Assembly: GCF_003217215.1 (NCBI RefSeq)
Contig: NZ_QJTD01000002.1
Location: forward strand, 632,654-696,653
Length of the DNA: 64,000 bases
Origin: Winogradskyella epiphytica
GTDB taxonomy: Bacteria > Bacteroidota > Bacteroidia > Flavobacteriales > Flavobacteriaceae
Direction of reading: 5' to 3'
Of the stretch, positions 1 through 8,529 are shown piece by piece (position 1 is the first letter of the stretch; the number at the start of each line of letters is the position of its first letter). The notes under the pieces were generated by a model. That model did no database searches and was not told the origin of the DNA. It worked only from the letters and a program-made list of their open reading frames with translations. The position numbers were made by a program, and so were the translations under genes.

Positions 1-277
1 AAACAATCCATTCTATTTTACTCGGGTACTTCCAATGGAACTTTGTTGGAAAATTTAAAATCCATGGTGCATTGTTCTGTTTATTATATATCCAAAGGAC
101 TCCTGGCTTAATTAACTTATTATTACAATGCGCTTTATACTCTTTATACATTAACGGATATCTCAATTTGTAAACTTGCGCAATTCCCTTACCCATAACA
201 CCGACACAATTGACAGTATTCACAACTGTTTGGCACTTAGAATTAAAAATATTTCCGTTTATATATTTTATCGCCAT
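1..277 (-). CDS. darG: DarG-type macrodomain protein (partial, cut by window edge)
   Basis: Read on the minus strand from the ATG at 277, this frame is open to the edge (92 codons). It encodes the N-terminal half of a macrodomain: an opening GNIF segment, the VVNTVNCVGVMGKGIA loop typical of DarG macrodomains, then a YPLMYKEYKAHC helix and an NFPTKFHWKYPS stretch. In characterised DarTG systems the macrodomain removes ADP-ribose from thymidine in DNA and so neutralises DarT. The ATG lies 3 nt after the stop of the DarT-bearing gene, so the two are almost certainly co-transcribed and co-translated. The C-terminal DarT-binding region expected of DarG cannot be seen because the window ends. Confidence 0.85.
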   Translation of the reverse strand, partial: MAIKYINGNIFNSKCQTVVNTVNCVGVMGKGIAQVYKLRYPLMYKEYKAHCNNKLIKPGVLWIYNKQNNAPWILNFPTKFHWKYPSKIEWIV

Positions 278-280
278 ATT

Positions 281-3200
281 TTAATTTTTATAAATTAACC
301 AATCTTTTTTGCCTAATGAGGTATCTACAAAATACACTTCAATAGGTTTAATTGTTCTAACAAACTTAATCTTAGGATATGCTAAAATTTCAGAATTTGT
401 TTCTTTTTGTATGCATTCTGTTTCTAAAATTTGTAATTCTGTCAAGCCTTCACCTTTAATCGCAAAATAAGCACTACCTCCATAATCTGAAGCAATTGAA
501 ATTTCAGAGTCAGTTTGAGTTATGTGTAACTCTCGGTTTTCCCTGTGAAATACCCCCCATTCTGCTGAACTTATTTTCTTAGAAATAGGATCATCTCCTA
601 GTTGAGATTTAAGAATTTTGACGTGTTCATCATCATAACATAAAATTTGAAATGAATCTAAAGTTGAAAAATCAAATTCGTCTTTTATTAGAAATTCTTG
701 CTGTGCATATTGTTTGTAGTTTTCATAGTCAGAAGCTCTAGCATATAAATGCAATACATTTAAAGAATTAGGGTCATCTGAAACTTTTCTAATTTGTGAG
801 CTATTAGATTGCATATTACCCGTGCTATAATAACATTTTTTAGGCATTTTCATCAAAACCTCCTTTAAATCGAATTTAAAAAATATTGGAATTGGACATT
901 TAGGCAACCCCATTTGCTTTGCCTTATTATAATATGACTTCCCATACGGTGTTGTTAGTGAGGTATCCCACCCTAAACATTCATTATAAAATTGAGTTGG
1001 TGTTTTAGGTCGGAAATAAAATCGAGCAAAATTATGTGCCGTATTTCTCCTTTCTACAAGACTCCCTGCGGCATCCGAAAAGCTCCCTTTTCCTTTGTTT
1101 CTGCTCATTATTTTTCGCTCTTTGATAATACTTACAGCATTGAATAAATGAGTAAAATGATAAATAAACGGCTCTCTATCAAATTTTTCTAAAAAATTTA
1201 CACAATTAAATTCTTCTTTATATTTACTTAAAACCGAATCTAGACGTTCAATTACTAGAGGATTTTTTCTTAATTTTTGCCAATCCCACATTTCGCGATA
1301 TCTACCAATCAACTCGTTTGTAAATTGGATATTCATTGAACTAGATACCTGTGACCAATTTAATACATCTTTAAAAGGTTCTAATAATTTTTCGGAGATT
1401 TCAAAATCCTCTCTCTCACATATTTTAGCCCAATTAAGTTTATTTTTAAATTGTGTGAGATTTTCATGTGACAAAATAAATTTTTTAGAATCTGAAATAT
1501 AATCCCAATCTAGGTAATCTTTATATTTGTTTAAAAAAGAAATATCTGAAAATTCAACTACATTATTTTGAGTTACAAACTCCCAATTTAAAAGCTCTTT
1601 ATAATCCCAAAGTACCTCGATTGATAATTGAGGATTTTTTGAAATGTAGTTCCATTCTAACTTCTTACTTTTTAATAGTGATAAAACATTTACATTGGGC
1701 ACAAACGTTTTATTTTTGGAAACCAATTCCCAATCTAAAGACCTGCTACTTAAACTTCTAATTAAATCTTCATTAAATTCTAAATCTTTCCGCTGAGATA
1801 TTTCTTGCCAATTCCATTCTTTGTCAAATAACTTAATGAACAGTTCGTTTGAAAACACGATATCTTTTCTAAATGATAAATTTTCCCAATCCCATTTCTT
1901 GTCTTTATGTTTACATATAAAATCAAGGGAAATCTTAATTGAATGATTATTCGAAAGTGATTCCCAATCCCAATTTTTGTGTATTAAATCATCTATTAAC
2001 TCTTCTGAAATATCAGAGTCTGTACGTTTAGAAAATGATTGAAAATCAATAAATTCAACAAACTCATTAAACCTCTCTCTGAAACCACTGTCTTTTTTGA
2101 AACAACTACTGTTTTCTGATAAATATTTCCAATCCCAACGAGACGATTTTACTTTTAAAATAGATGTGTTCCAATTAATGCTATCTAATTTTGATAAAGA
2201 CTTGAAATTCCATTTATAGTTTTTTGTTTTAAGCAGTTTAAAAATTATATCAATCCAAACACCATAACTAAATAAATCTTTATTCCTTCTTAATGACTTA
2301 TTTAGAGAATCAGAACTCGAAAAGGCATCCCAATTTATAATATCAAAATTCTCATCTAGATAATTTAATGGATTAAAATCTGGTAAATTGTAAAAATAGT
2401 TGTAATCCCAATTAAAAACTGTCTCATTCGAAGTTTTAGAAACCAATGCACTTAACTCCTCATATTCAAACTTTTTTGTAATGAGTTCCCATAGATAAGC
2501 ATTAGCTTCTTCTTCATAAACTGAAATACATGCAGCTATTTCTGCTAAGATTAAAACATTTAAATCTTCTTTTTCTAAACGATCCCTTAATAATATTTGC
2601 CAATTCCAATAGCTTGGATAAACAGATAAATTACTAATTATAAAATGTTTGTCAGCTTCTTGTGAAATATAATTCCAATCCCATCGGTCAACATATAAAT
2701 CCAACCTGTCCAAAACCTCATTAAAATCAAGATTTTGGGTAAGATATTTCCAATCCCATTTATCAATCCAATTTTCATTACCTAAGGACTCTATTTTTAT
2801 TGTTGAACAAAAACGTTTTGTTAAAACCTTCCAGTCCCAACTTAAATTAATATTCTTTTGAATAAATTCTTTTGAAATTTTTTCTGTTACTTCTGACCAT
2901 TTATTTTGATTGTCTTCAAGAAATTTTAAAATATTTGCTTCTTCAAAAATTAACTCCAAGGATTCCCCATTAATTTCAGTTAACAGAATATTAAAATCTA
3001 ATCTATCTTTATATTTCAATACAAAAGATGCATCATTAATTAACTTAGTATTTGAGGATATTAAATGCCAATTCCAATTAAACTGACTAAAAGATGTAAC
3101 TATCTGAGTGCTTGAAACATGTGATGACAAGAAGTCTAAACCTTTATCAGTTGTAATCTTTGTATGATATTTATTAAATAATTCATAAGTCCATTCTAAA

Positions 3201-4852
3201 TATGGATTACATTCAAAGCCTAAAGCATACTTACCACTTTTCCATGTCAAATATCCTGTGCTTTCTAATAAATCAATTAAGGTTGTTGACCACACATAAT
3301 TTAATTGATTTGGAGAGAAACTGCTGAGTTTATTATCTTTCTCATCGGTTAGCACTTTTTGCACCTCATTAGAGTTACAAAAGGAAACAACATGGTCTTC
3401 TGATTTAAATGCACGATTTAAAGTCATTGTAAGATTTAGATAACTACTAAAACTACTTATATTTACTAAAATAAATGGTAAATCATATTCCTTTGAGATA
3501 TATGTCCAATTCCATTTTTTTGATGGATATTGTTTAATTAAAGGTTTAACACTACTAATATTGTTAATTGTTAATTCTGAAAGCTCAAAATTTATCTTAT
3601 CTATGTTAGACTTTATGTACTCAAAATCTAATTGAGGCATTATTACATCCCAATCCCAATCTTCATCCTTCAAACTAGGGATAAGCAATAACATTTTAAT
3701 AACCTCAATATTTAGATCCTCTTTTGAGGTTATTACTTCAAAGTTCCAGGGATACTTGGTTGCATTTTGAATTAAATAACTGTCATCTATACGTAAGGAT
3801 AAAGATGTCCAATCTAATTCTGTAATAAATTCAGTCAAATAATTTTTCAAAGTTTCAATTGGGCATCTATTTGAAATAGAATACCACTGATTTGCATCAG
3901 CTTTTTGAGCAATAAAATCAAATAATTTACCATCACTCCAAACCAAACGTTTATCCTCTATCAGCGAATCTAGTTCTACTAAATCTTCAAATGGAATAAT
4001 TGTTTCATAATCTAATTTAGCATTAGGATCTTTAATTAATTTCAAGTACAACGCCCATTCTATTTTTTTTTCCTTTTGTTCTTTATTTTCAGAACTATGT
4101 AACAATTCCGTTGCAGGTATGCTTATAATGCCTTTATGAAAAATAATAGGAATATAATTTCCTTCGTTTTTATATAAACGAATATCTACTTGACAACTAT
4201 CAAAACTAAAGTGACGTGTTTCCTCTGAATAGTAAATAAAGTATTCCTCTTTAGACTGTAATTTATGACGTTTAATCAAGTCAGTCTCTTTAGCAGAAAA
4301 CACTTCTTCAACATTTAGGTTATTATAATCAAGTATTAATTTATTTGTCACATCAGAGTATACACCTATTGCTGAATTAAATGGGAAAAACAGATTTTTA
4401 AGTGAATTAATAGGTTTGATATTTGAGTTTTCAAACAATACTTTTTTTCCTGAGTAGAACCTATATTTCTTCCCTTTAATTAACGCCTTTTCTCCTAGCT
4501 TTGATAAGACATAACTATTGTCAATATAATTAACTAAGCCCCAACTCATAACTTGTTGGATTAGCGCTTTATAAACTTCAAGCTCTGCTTTATCTGCATA
4601 TTTCTTAGGAGTTACTTGATAGTTCTCTACCACATTAAACCCTAATATCGTAGCAAATCGTACCTCATCAAGAATGCCTCCATGCTTACTAAGAACTGAA
4701 CAAGCTATTTTATCAATATCTTCAATTTGAAATTCTTCATAGAAAAAAATATTACAGGTAGTTCTTTTTAAACTCCAAGTACGAAATCCTTTATCCTCTT
4801 CAATTGAAGCATAAATTAATTCTGCTTTATCTTTAATATCTTTCCAATTCAT
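281..4852 (-). CDS. darT: Giant W-x-W solenoid protein with C-terminal DarT ADP-ribosyltransferase domain
   Basis: The protein has 1523 aa in three parts. Residues 1-340 form an unrecognised N-terminal region with a possible winged-helix stretch near 60-130. Residues about 348-1222 hold about 30 degenerate copies of a repeat of roughly 30-35 aa with a W-(D/N)-W-x-x-(L/I)-S core. Residues about 1227-1410 match the DarT (DUF4433) fold: IYHFTHLFNAVSII at the start, an ERRN motif with the NAD-binding arginine at 1268/1269, a FYFRPKTPTQFY segment, and QQEFL with the expected catalytic glutamate at 1386. About 110 further residues follow. DarT enzymes ADP-ribosylate thymidine in single-stranded DNA. 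The start overlaps the helicase stop by 4 nt, and a macrodomain antitoxin gene follows after 3 nt. The usual DarT is about 200 aa, so the seven-fold size is very unusual. The DarT assignment rests on motifs and genomic pairing; the repeat function is unknown. Confidence 0.85.
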   Translation of the reverse strand: MNWKDIKDKAELIYASIEEDKGFRTWSLKRTTCNIFFYEEFQIEDIDKIACSVLSKHGGILDEVRFATILGFNVVENYQVTPKKYADKAELEVYKALIQQVMSWGLVNYIDNSYVLSKLGEKALIKGKKYRFYSGKKVLFENSNIKPINSLKNLFFPFNSAIGVYSDVTNKLILDYNNLNVEEVFSAKETDLIKRHKLQSKEEYFIYYSEETRHFSFDSCQVDIRLYKNEGNYIPIIFHKGIISIPATELLHSSENKEQKEKKIEWALYLKLIKDPNAKLDYETIIPFEDLVELDSLIEDKRLVWSDGKLFDFIAQKADANQWYSISNRCPIETLKNYLTEFITELDWTSLSLRIDDSYLIQNATKYPWNFEVITSKEDLNIEVIKMLLLIPSLKDEDWDWDVIMPQLDFEYIKSNIDKINFELSELTINNISSVKPLIKQYPSKKWNWTYISKEYDLPFILVNISSFSSYLNLTMTLNRAFKSEDHVVSFCNSNEVQKVLTDEKDNKLSSFSPNQLNYVWSTTLIDLLESTGYLTWKSGKYALGFECNPYLEWTYELFNKYHTKITTDKGLDFLSSHVSSTQIVTSFSQFNWNWHLISSNTKLINDASFVLKYKDRLDFNILLTEINGESLELIFEEANILKFLEDNQNKWSEVTEKISKEFIQKNINLSWDWKVLTKRFCSTIKIESLGNENWIDKWDWKYLTQNLDFNEVLDRLDLYVDRWDWNYISQEADKHFIISNLSVYPSYWNWQILLRDRLEKEDLNVLILAEIAACISVYEEEANAYLWELITKKFEYEELSALVSKTSNETVFNWDYNYFYNLPDFNPLNYLDENFDIINWDAFSSSDSLNKSLRRNKDLFSYGVWIDIIFKLLKTKNYKWNFKSLSKLDSINWNTSILKVKSSRWDWKYLSENSSCFKKDSGFRERFNEFVEFIDFQSFSKRTDSDISEELIDDLIHKNWDWESLSNNHSIKISLDFICKHKDKKWDWENLSFRKDIVFSNELFIKLFDKEWNWQEISQRKDLEFNEDLIRSLSSRSLDWELVSKNKTFVPNVNVLSLLKSKKLEWNYISKNPQLSIEVLWDYKELLNWEFVTQNNVVEFSDISFLNKYKDYLDWDYISDSKKFILSHENLTQFKNKLNWAKICEREDFEISEKLLEPFKDVLNWSQVSSSMNIQFTNELIGRYREMWDWQKLRKNPLVIERLDSVLSKYKEEFNCVNFLEKFDREPFIYHFTHLFNAVSIIKERKIMSRNKGKGSFSDAAGSLVERRNTAHNFARFYFRPKTPTQFYNECLGWDTSLTTPYGKSYYNKAKQMGLPKCPIPIFFKFDLKEVLMKMPKKCYYSTGNMQSNSSQIRKVSDDPNSLNVLHLYARASDYENYKQYAQQEFLIKDEFDFSTLDSFQILCYDDEHVKILKSQLGDDPISKKISSAEWGVFHRENRELHITQTDSEISIASDYGGSAYFAIKGEGLTELQILETECIQKETNSEILAYPKIKFVRTIKPIEVYFVDTSLGKKDWLIYKN
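1187..3811 (-). repeat. About 30 W-x-W protein repeats inside the DarT-bearing gene
   Basis: The coding sequence for residues about 348-1222 repeats a unit whose core is an aromatic pair followed by a helix-like stretch. Examples are WDWKYLSEN, WDWESLSNN, WDWENLSFR, WNWQEISQR, LDWELVSKN, LEWNYISKN and LDWDYISDS. Copies are most regular in the C-terminal half of the array and more divergent towards the N-terminus. The DNA is diverged between copies, so this is an old protein-level array, not a recent tandem DNA expansion. Such arrays usually fold as a superhelical scaffold that binds proteins or nucleic acid; that role is inferred. Confidence 0.85.
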
Positions 4853-7800
4853 TTAGTTTCGTATTTTATTATTTTACCATTAGGGTTACTAACAATCGAT
4901 TGGTAAACGTTATCGTAAATTTCCATTTGTCTAAACAACTCACTATTTCCTACAATAATTAATAAACGTTTAGCACGCGAAAGGGCTACATTTAATCTAT
5001 TTGGCGATTTTGCAAATCCCAACTCCTTTTGCTCTTGGAACCCTAAATCTCCATAGATTGCTTTGTCTGGTTTTTGGTTTTTGTCAGTTGCAATACGATT
5101 ACTACGTACCATTGATACAATTATAATATTACGTTCCATACCCTGAAAACGATCAACAGTGCTGACACGTAGAGGGATATCATTAAATTCTTTTCTTAAA
5201 TCTTTTAATAAACGAATTTGTTTTCCATAAAAACTTATTAATCCTATTTGCTGGTCTTCCGGGTTACTCCAAAATCTTTGATAATTATTAAAACTTTCAG
5301 AATTACGAAATTTAGTTAATATGTCCTTTATTGCTTCTACTTCACCATAATTAACTCTTGAAGTTCCATCTAATAACTCTGGTGAGTCCGTATCAATCCA
5401 TATAACATGATTATCTTTTGACACTAAACCATCTACTTCAATCCCGTGGTATCGAGATGCAGGATTTGACATATCTGGATCATTAACCCCTAAATCTATT
5501 GGCTCAATTAGTCCACATTGTAAACCACCATCACTAATGTAGAATTGTTTTATGACTTCATTAATATCAGGGTGCATTCTATATTGCATATTAAACACCC
5601 CTCTTAAACTGTCATCTATTTTTTCAAATAACCGTTCAAAATGTGAAATCTCTAATACATCAAAATGCTTGCTAGCAAAGTTTTTTAACTTATTGATTTG
5701 CTTGCTTTGTTCATCACTATCTACCCTGTCTAATAGGAAGTCGAAAGACATCATAAAGGATTCTTTGTCTAACAGAGGAGGTAATTGTCTATGATCTCCA
5801 ATAATAATATTTTTCTTACCATAAATAAGAGGCAAAGAAAGTTCAGCTGGAGTTGCTTTACTAGACTCATCTTGTATTACCGTTGAGAACTTTAAATCTC
5901 CATTGTACAAAGTATATTCTTTACCTTCTCTATTAAACCTTTTCTCTACAGAACCAAATATTTCACAAAAGCTCCTAAAAAAACTTGTAGGATTAGCACG
6001 TGTATTATTCTCTCCAATGGAGCTACAGGTAGCACCAATTACATTACAGTTATTCACATAAGCAGTGTAAAATATTTCTCTAGTATTTTTGGAAGGGTTT
6101 GATAAAAAGTTTTTCCACAATTCATTAATATCTTTATCTATTTGGCTTTCTTCAGTACGTTTTTTAATATTATCAATCCAATTTAATAAAATTAATTTCT
6201 GAGGTAAACATTCTTCATCCTCTGTTGCTTCATTTTCATTTATATCAATCGAGTTAGTCTCCACCCATCTCTTCATAGTTTCAATAGAAAATTGACGCCC
6301 TTCAATTTCTAGTTTGTCTTCACTACCAAATCGAATAGGTTTCACTAAATTGTGATAATCATTAACAATCCTATCTATTGCATTATCAACAGCTAAATTA
6401 GTTTCTGAGGTAAGTAATATCCTTTCTTCAGAATCTTTACGAATATGTTGCCAAATAATTTCAGCTATCGCAGTTGATTTACCAGTACCAGGAGGCCCTT
6501 GAATTAGTGCTAAATCTTCTGCAAGCAAGCTTTTTATAATTGCTATTTTTTGTGGTTCATTAACTCTATTATTCATTAAATGAGTTTCTAAATCTGCATA
6601 AGTCTGACTATTACAATGAGTATGAGACTCAATGTCTTCAGTTATCTTAGCTTTTGAAGCATCAAAAATAAAGTCCTTTAAATTAGGGTTTTGTAGGTTC
6701 TTCCCATTTACAATATTATCTAATGAATCCTTTAAACGATTAACCTTCTCTATATCCCCTATTAAATTCGGCTCAATCGTATCAATAATTTTTCTCTCAA
6801 ATAATGTCTTATTTTTTTCAAAAAAATCACCTGAAATATCAAAAATCATTTCAGGAAAATTAACTCGAATTAATCTGCCTAAATAATTTTCATTTACATT
6901 AAAGTCAGACCCTCTAATTTCTTTTAATGCAGATACTTGCGAATCCTTTTTAGCTGAAATATCTACATCAAGTCTATATTTTTCTTTATCCTTGTCAATG
7001 TTATACAGTCCCTTTTCAAAATTACTTGAGTCTATTTTATCAAGCTCAGATTGAATCATATCTTTTAGAAGTATTGCTTGCTCTTGTGATTGATACTCTT
7101 GATAAAAATAAAAAGTTCCTTTTTTATTGTTTCGTATCGTTTTTATAGATGGGAATTTTTCCCGTAACATGTTTTCTGTTTCATCTAACGATACATCTTG
7201 TATTTGAAAATCAATATTACATCTATGATTATTGAAAATAGATAAATTTAAAAACTGACATTTGTTGCTTGTATCTTCTAGTAAAGAATTTAAATCTTCA
7301 TTTCTCCAATCGAAATCAATACCGATAGTCTCCATATTATCACTTACAGAAACTGATTCTGAAATCATGGAATTGAAAACTTCTTGACGTAAATCCTCTT
7401 TCGAATACTCTAATGAAGGTAAGAATTCTTTTGTGTACTTAAATATATCATAACTATAAATGAATTTTGATTCAAAACGGACATTCTCTGAACCAAAAAA
7501 TGCGTTAAAAAACTTTATTAAACGTTTATACTTTATACCTAGATTCCACTTCTCATCGTTATATGCTGCCATCATATAACTATTGCTTGCTTTAATATTA
7601 AGATTGGTATGAAAAACAAATGAATTATTTTCCTTAATTAATTTAGGCAAAACATAAGGAGATTCTTTTCGAATATATTTTCCAACCACACTTGAATCTA
7701 TATAAAATATAAAATCATAACCTATTAATGTTAGGCCAAATTCTTTATTAAGTCTTTCAACGAATGCTTCCTTTAAATATACATTAGATATTTCAATAGT

Positions 7801-8463
7801 TCTATTCCAGGTAACATTACCATCGTTATGTATAGAGACCTTAGATTTATGTATTGCTGATAAAGAAGGAAGACTTTTTTTTATAAAATATAACGGATTA
7901 GGATAAACGGGCATTATTATACTCGATTGCTCTGGAATTTGAATATTCAAATTTTCATCTGAACACATTTTATTTAACAACTTCAAATCGTTAATAGAAA
8001 TTTGCAACCTGCCATTTCTATCAAAATCATAGTCAAAATTTGATTTATCCAAAATATCCTTTAAATCACTAATAGGGGATTTTAGTTTATTTATATACCC
8101 ATCAATAATTGGATTTGGCAAGAATTCGATAAAGTTTGCCGCGGCCTTCTGTGATAATTGACTTTTTAGCTCGAAACTGACTTTAGATGAATGTTTTAAA
8201 TCGACACAAAAAAAACCTCCTATAATATCTATATCCTTTGACTCAATATTGAAATGTTTTTTTATTCTTTCCAAGAACCTATCCGTTTTGTCATTCTCAT
8301 TGACTTTAAGAAAAAGTTTTTCACCTACTATTTTTGCTGATTCTGGAATAATACTTACAGGAACAGAACGTAGTTGTAACATTTGCTCTTGAACATCTGT
8401 ATGCACTTTCCATATATCTTGCATAAAATTCACTTTCCCTCCTTGCTTTCTATTTTTAATCAT
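4849..8463 (-). CDS. UPF1-like superfamily 1 helicase with long novel N-terminal region
   Basis: The protein has 1204 aa. All SF1 motifs are present in the C-terminal half: Walker A GPPGTGKS at 656-663, the DE of motif II in QDESS at 865-866, GDHRQLPPL at 889-897, MQYRMHPDI at 959-967, VSTVDRFQGME at 1100-1110 and RLNVALSRAK at 1156-1165. This pattern is that of AAA_11/AAA_12 (UPF1-like) helicases, and the ATPase should be active. Residues 1-630 match nothing I recognise. The listed start is the ATG at 8463. A perfect AGGAGG at 8438-8443, rare in this phylum, suggests a GTG at 8433 or the ATG at 8424 instead. The 3' end overlaps the DarT-bearing gene by 4 nt, so the helicase is probably a partner of that toxin. 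Confidence 0.9.
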   Translation of the reverse strand: MIKNRKQGGKVNFMQDIWKVHTDVQEQMLQLRSVPVSIIPESAKIVGEKLFLKVNENDKTDRFLERIKKHFNIESKDIDIIGGFFCVDLKHSSKVSFELKSQLSQKAAANFIEFLPNPIIDGYINKLKSPISDLKDILDKSNFDYDFDRNGRLQISINDLKLLNKMCSDENLNIQIPEQSSIIMPVYPNPLYFIKKSLPSLSAIHKSKVSIHNDGNVTWNRTIEISNVYLKEAFVERLNKEFGLTLIGYDFIFYIDSSVVGKYIRKESPYVLPKLIKENNSFVFHTNLNIKASNSYMMAAYNDEKWNLGIKYKRLIKFFNAFFGSENVRFESKFIYSYDIFKYTKEFLPSLEYSKEDLRQEVFNSMISESVSVSDNMETIGIDFDWRNEDLNSLLEDTSNKCQFLNLSIFNNHRCNIDFQIQDVSLDETENMLREKFPSIKTIRNNKKGTFYFYQEYQSQEQAILLKDMIQSELDKIDSSNFEKGLYNIDKDKEKYRLDVDISAKKDSQVSALKEIRGSDFNVNENYLGRLIRVNFPEMIFDISGDFFEKNKTLFERKIIDTIEPNLIGDIEKVNRLKDSLDNIVNGKNLQNPNLKDFIFDASKAKITEDIESHTHCNSQTYADLETHLMNNRVNEPQKIAIIKSLLAEDLALIQGPPGTGKSTAIAEIIWQHIRKDSEERILLTSETNLAVDNAIDRIVNDYHNLVKPIRFGSEDKLEIEGRQFSIETMKRWVETNSIDINENEATEDEECLPQKLILLNWIDNIKKRTEESQIDKDINELWKNFLSNPSKNTREIFYTAYVNNCNVIGATCSSIGENNTRANPTSFFRSFCEIFGSVEKRFNREGKEYTLYNGDLKFSTVIQDESSKATPAELSLPLIYGKKNIIIGDHRQLPPLLDKESFMMSFDFLLDRVDSDEQSKQINKLKNFASKHFDVLEISHFERLFEKIDDSLRGVFNMQYRMHPDINEVIKQFYISDGGLQCGLIEPIDLGVNDPDMSNPASRYHGIEVDGLVSKDNHVIWIDTDSPELLDGTSRVNYGEVEAIKDILTKFRNSESFNNYQRFWSNPEDQQIGLISFYGKQIRLLKDLRKEFNDIPLRVSTVDRFQGMERNIIIVSMVRSNRIATDKNQKPDKAIYGDLGFQEQKELGFAKSPNRLNVALSRAKRLLIIVGNSELFRQMEIYDNVYQSIVSNPNGKIIKYETK

Positions 8464-8529
8464 AAGTTTTAAGTCAGCTTAATTATTTGATTAGGTTTTG
8501 ATGTTTTTAAGATAATTTAAGTCCTGTAT

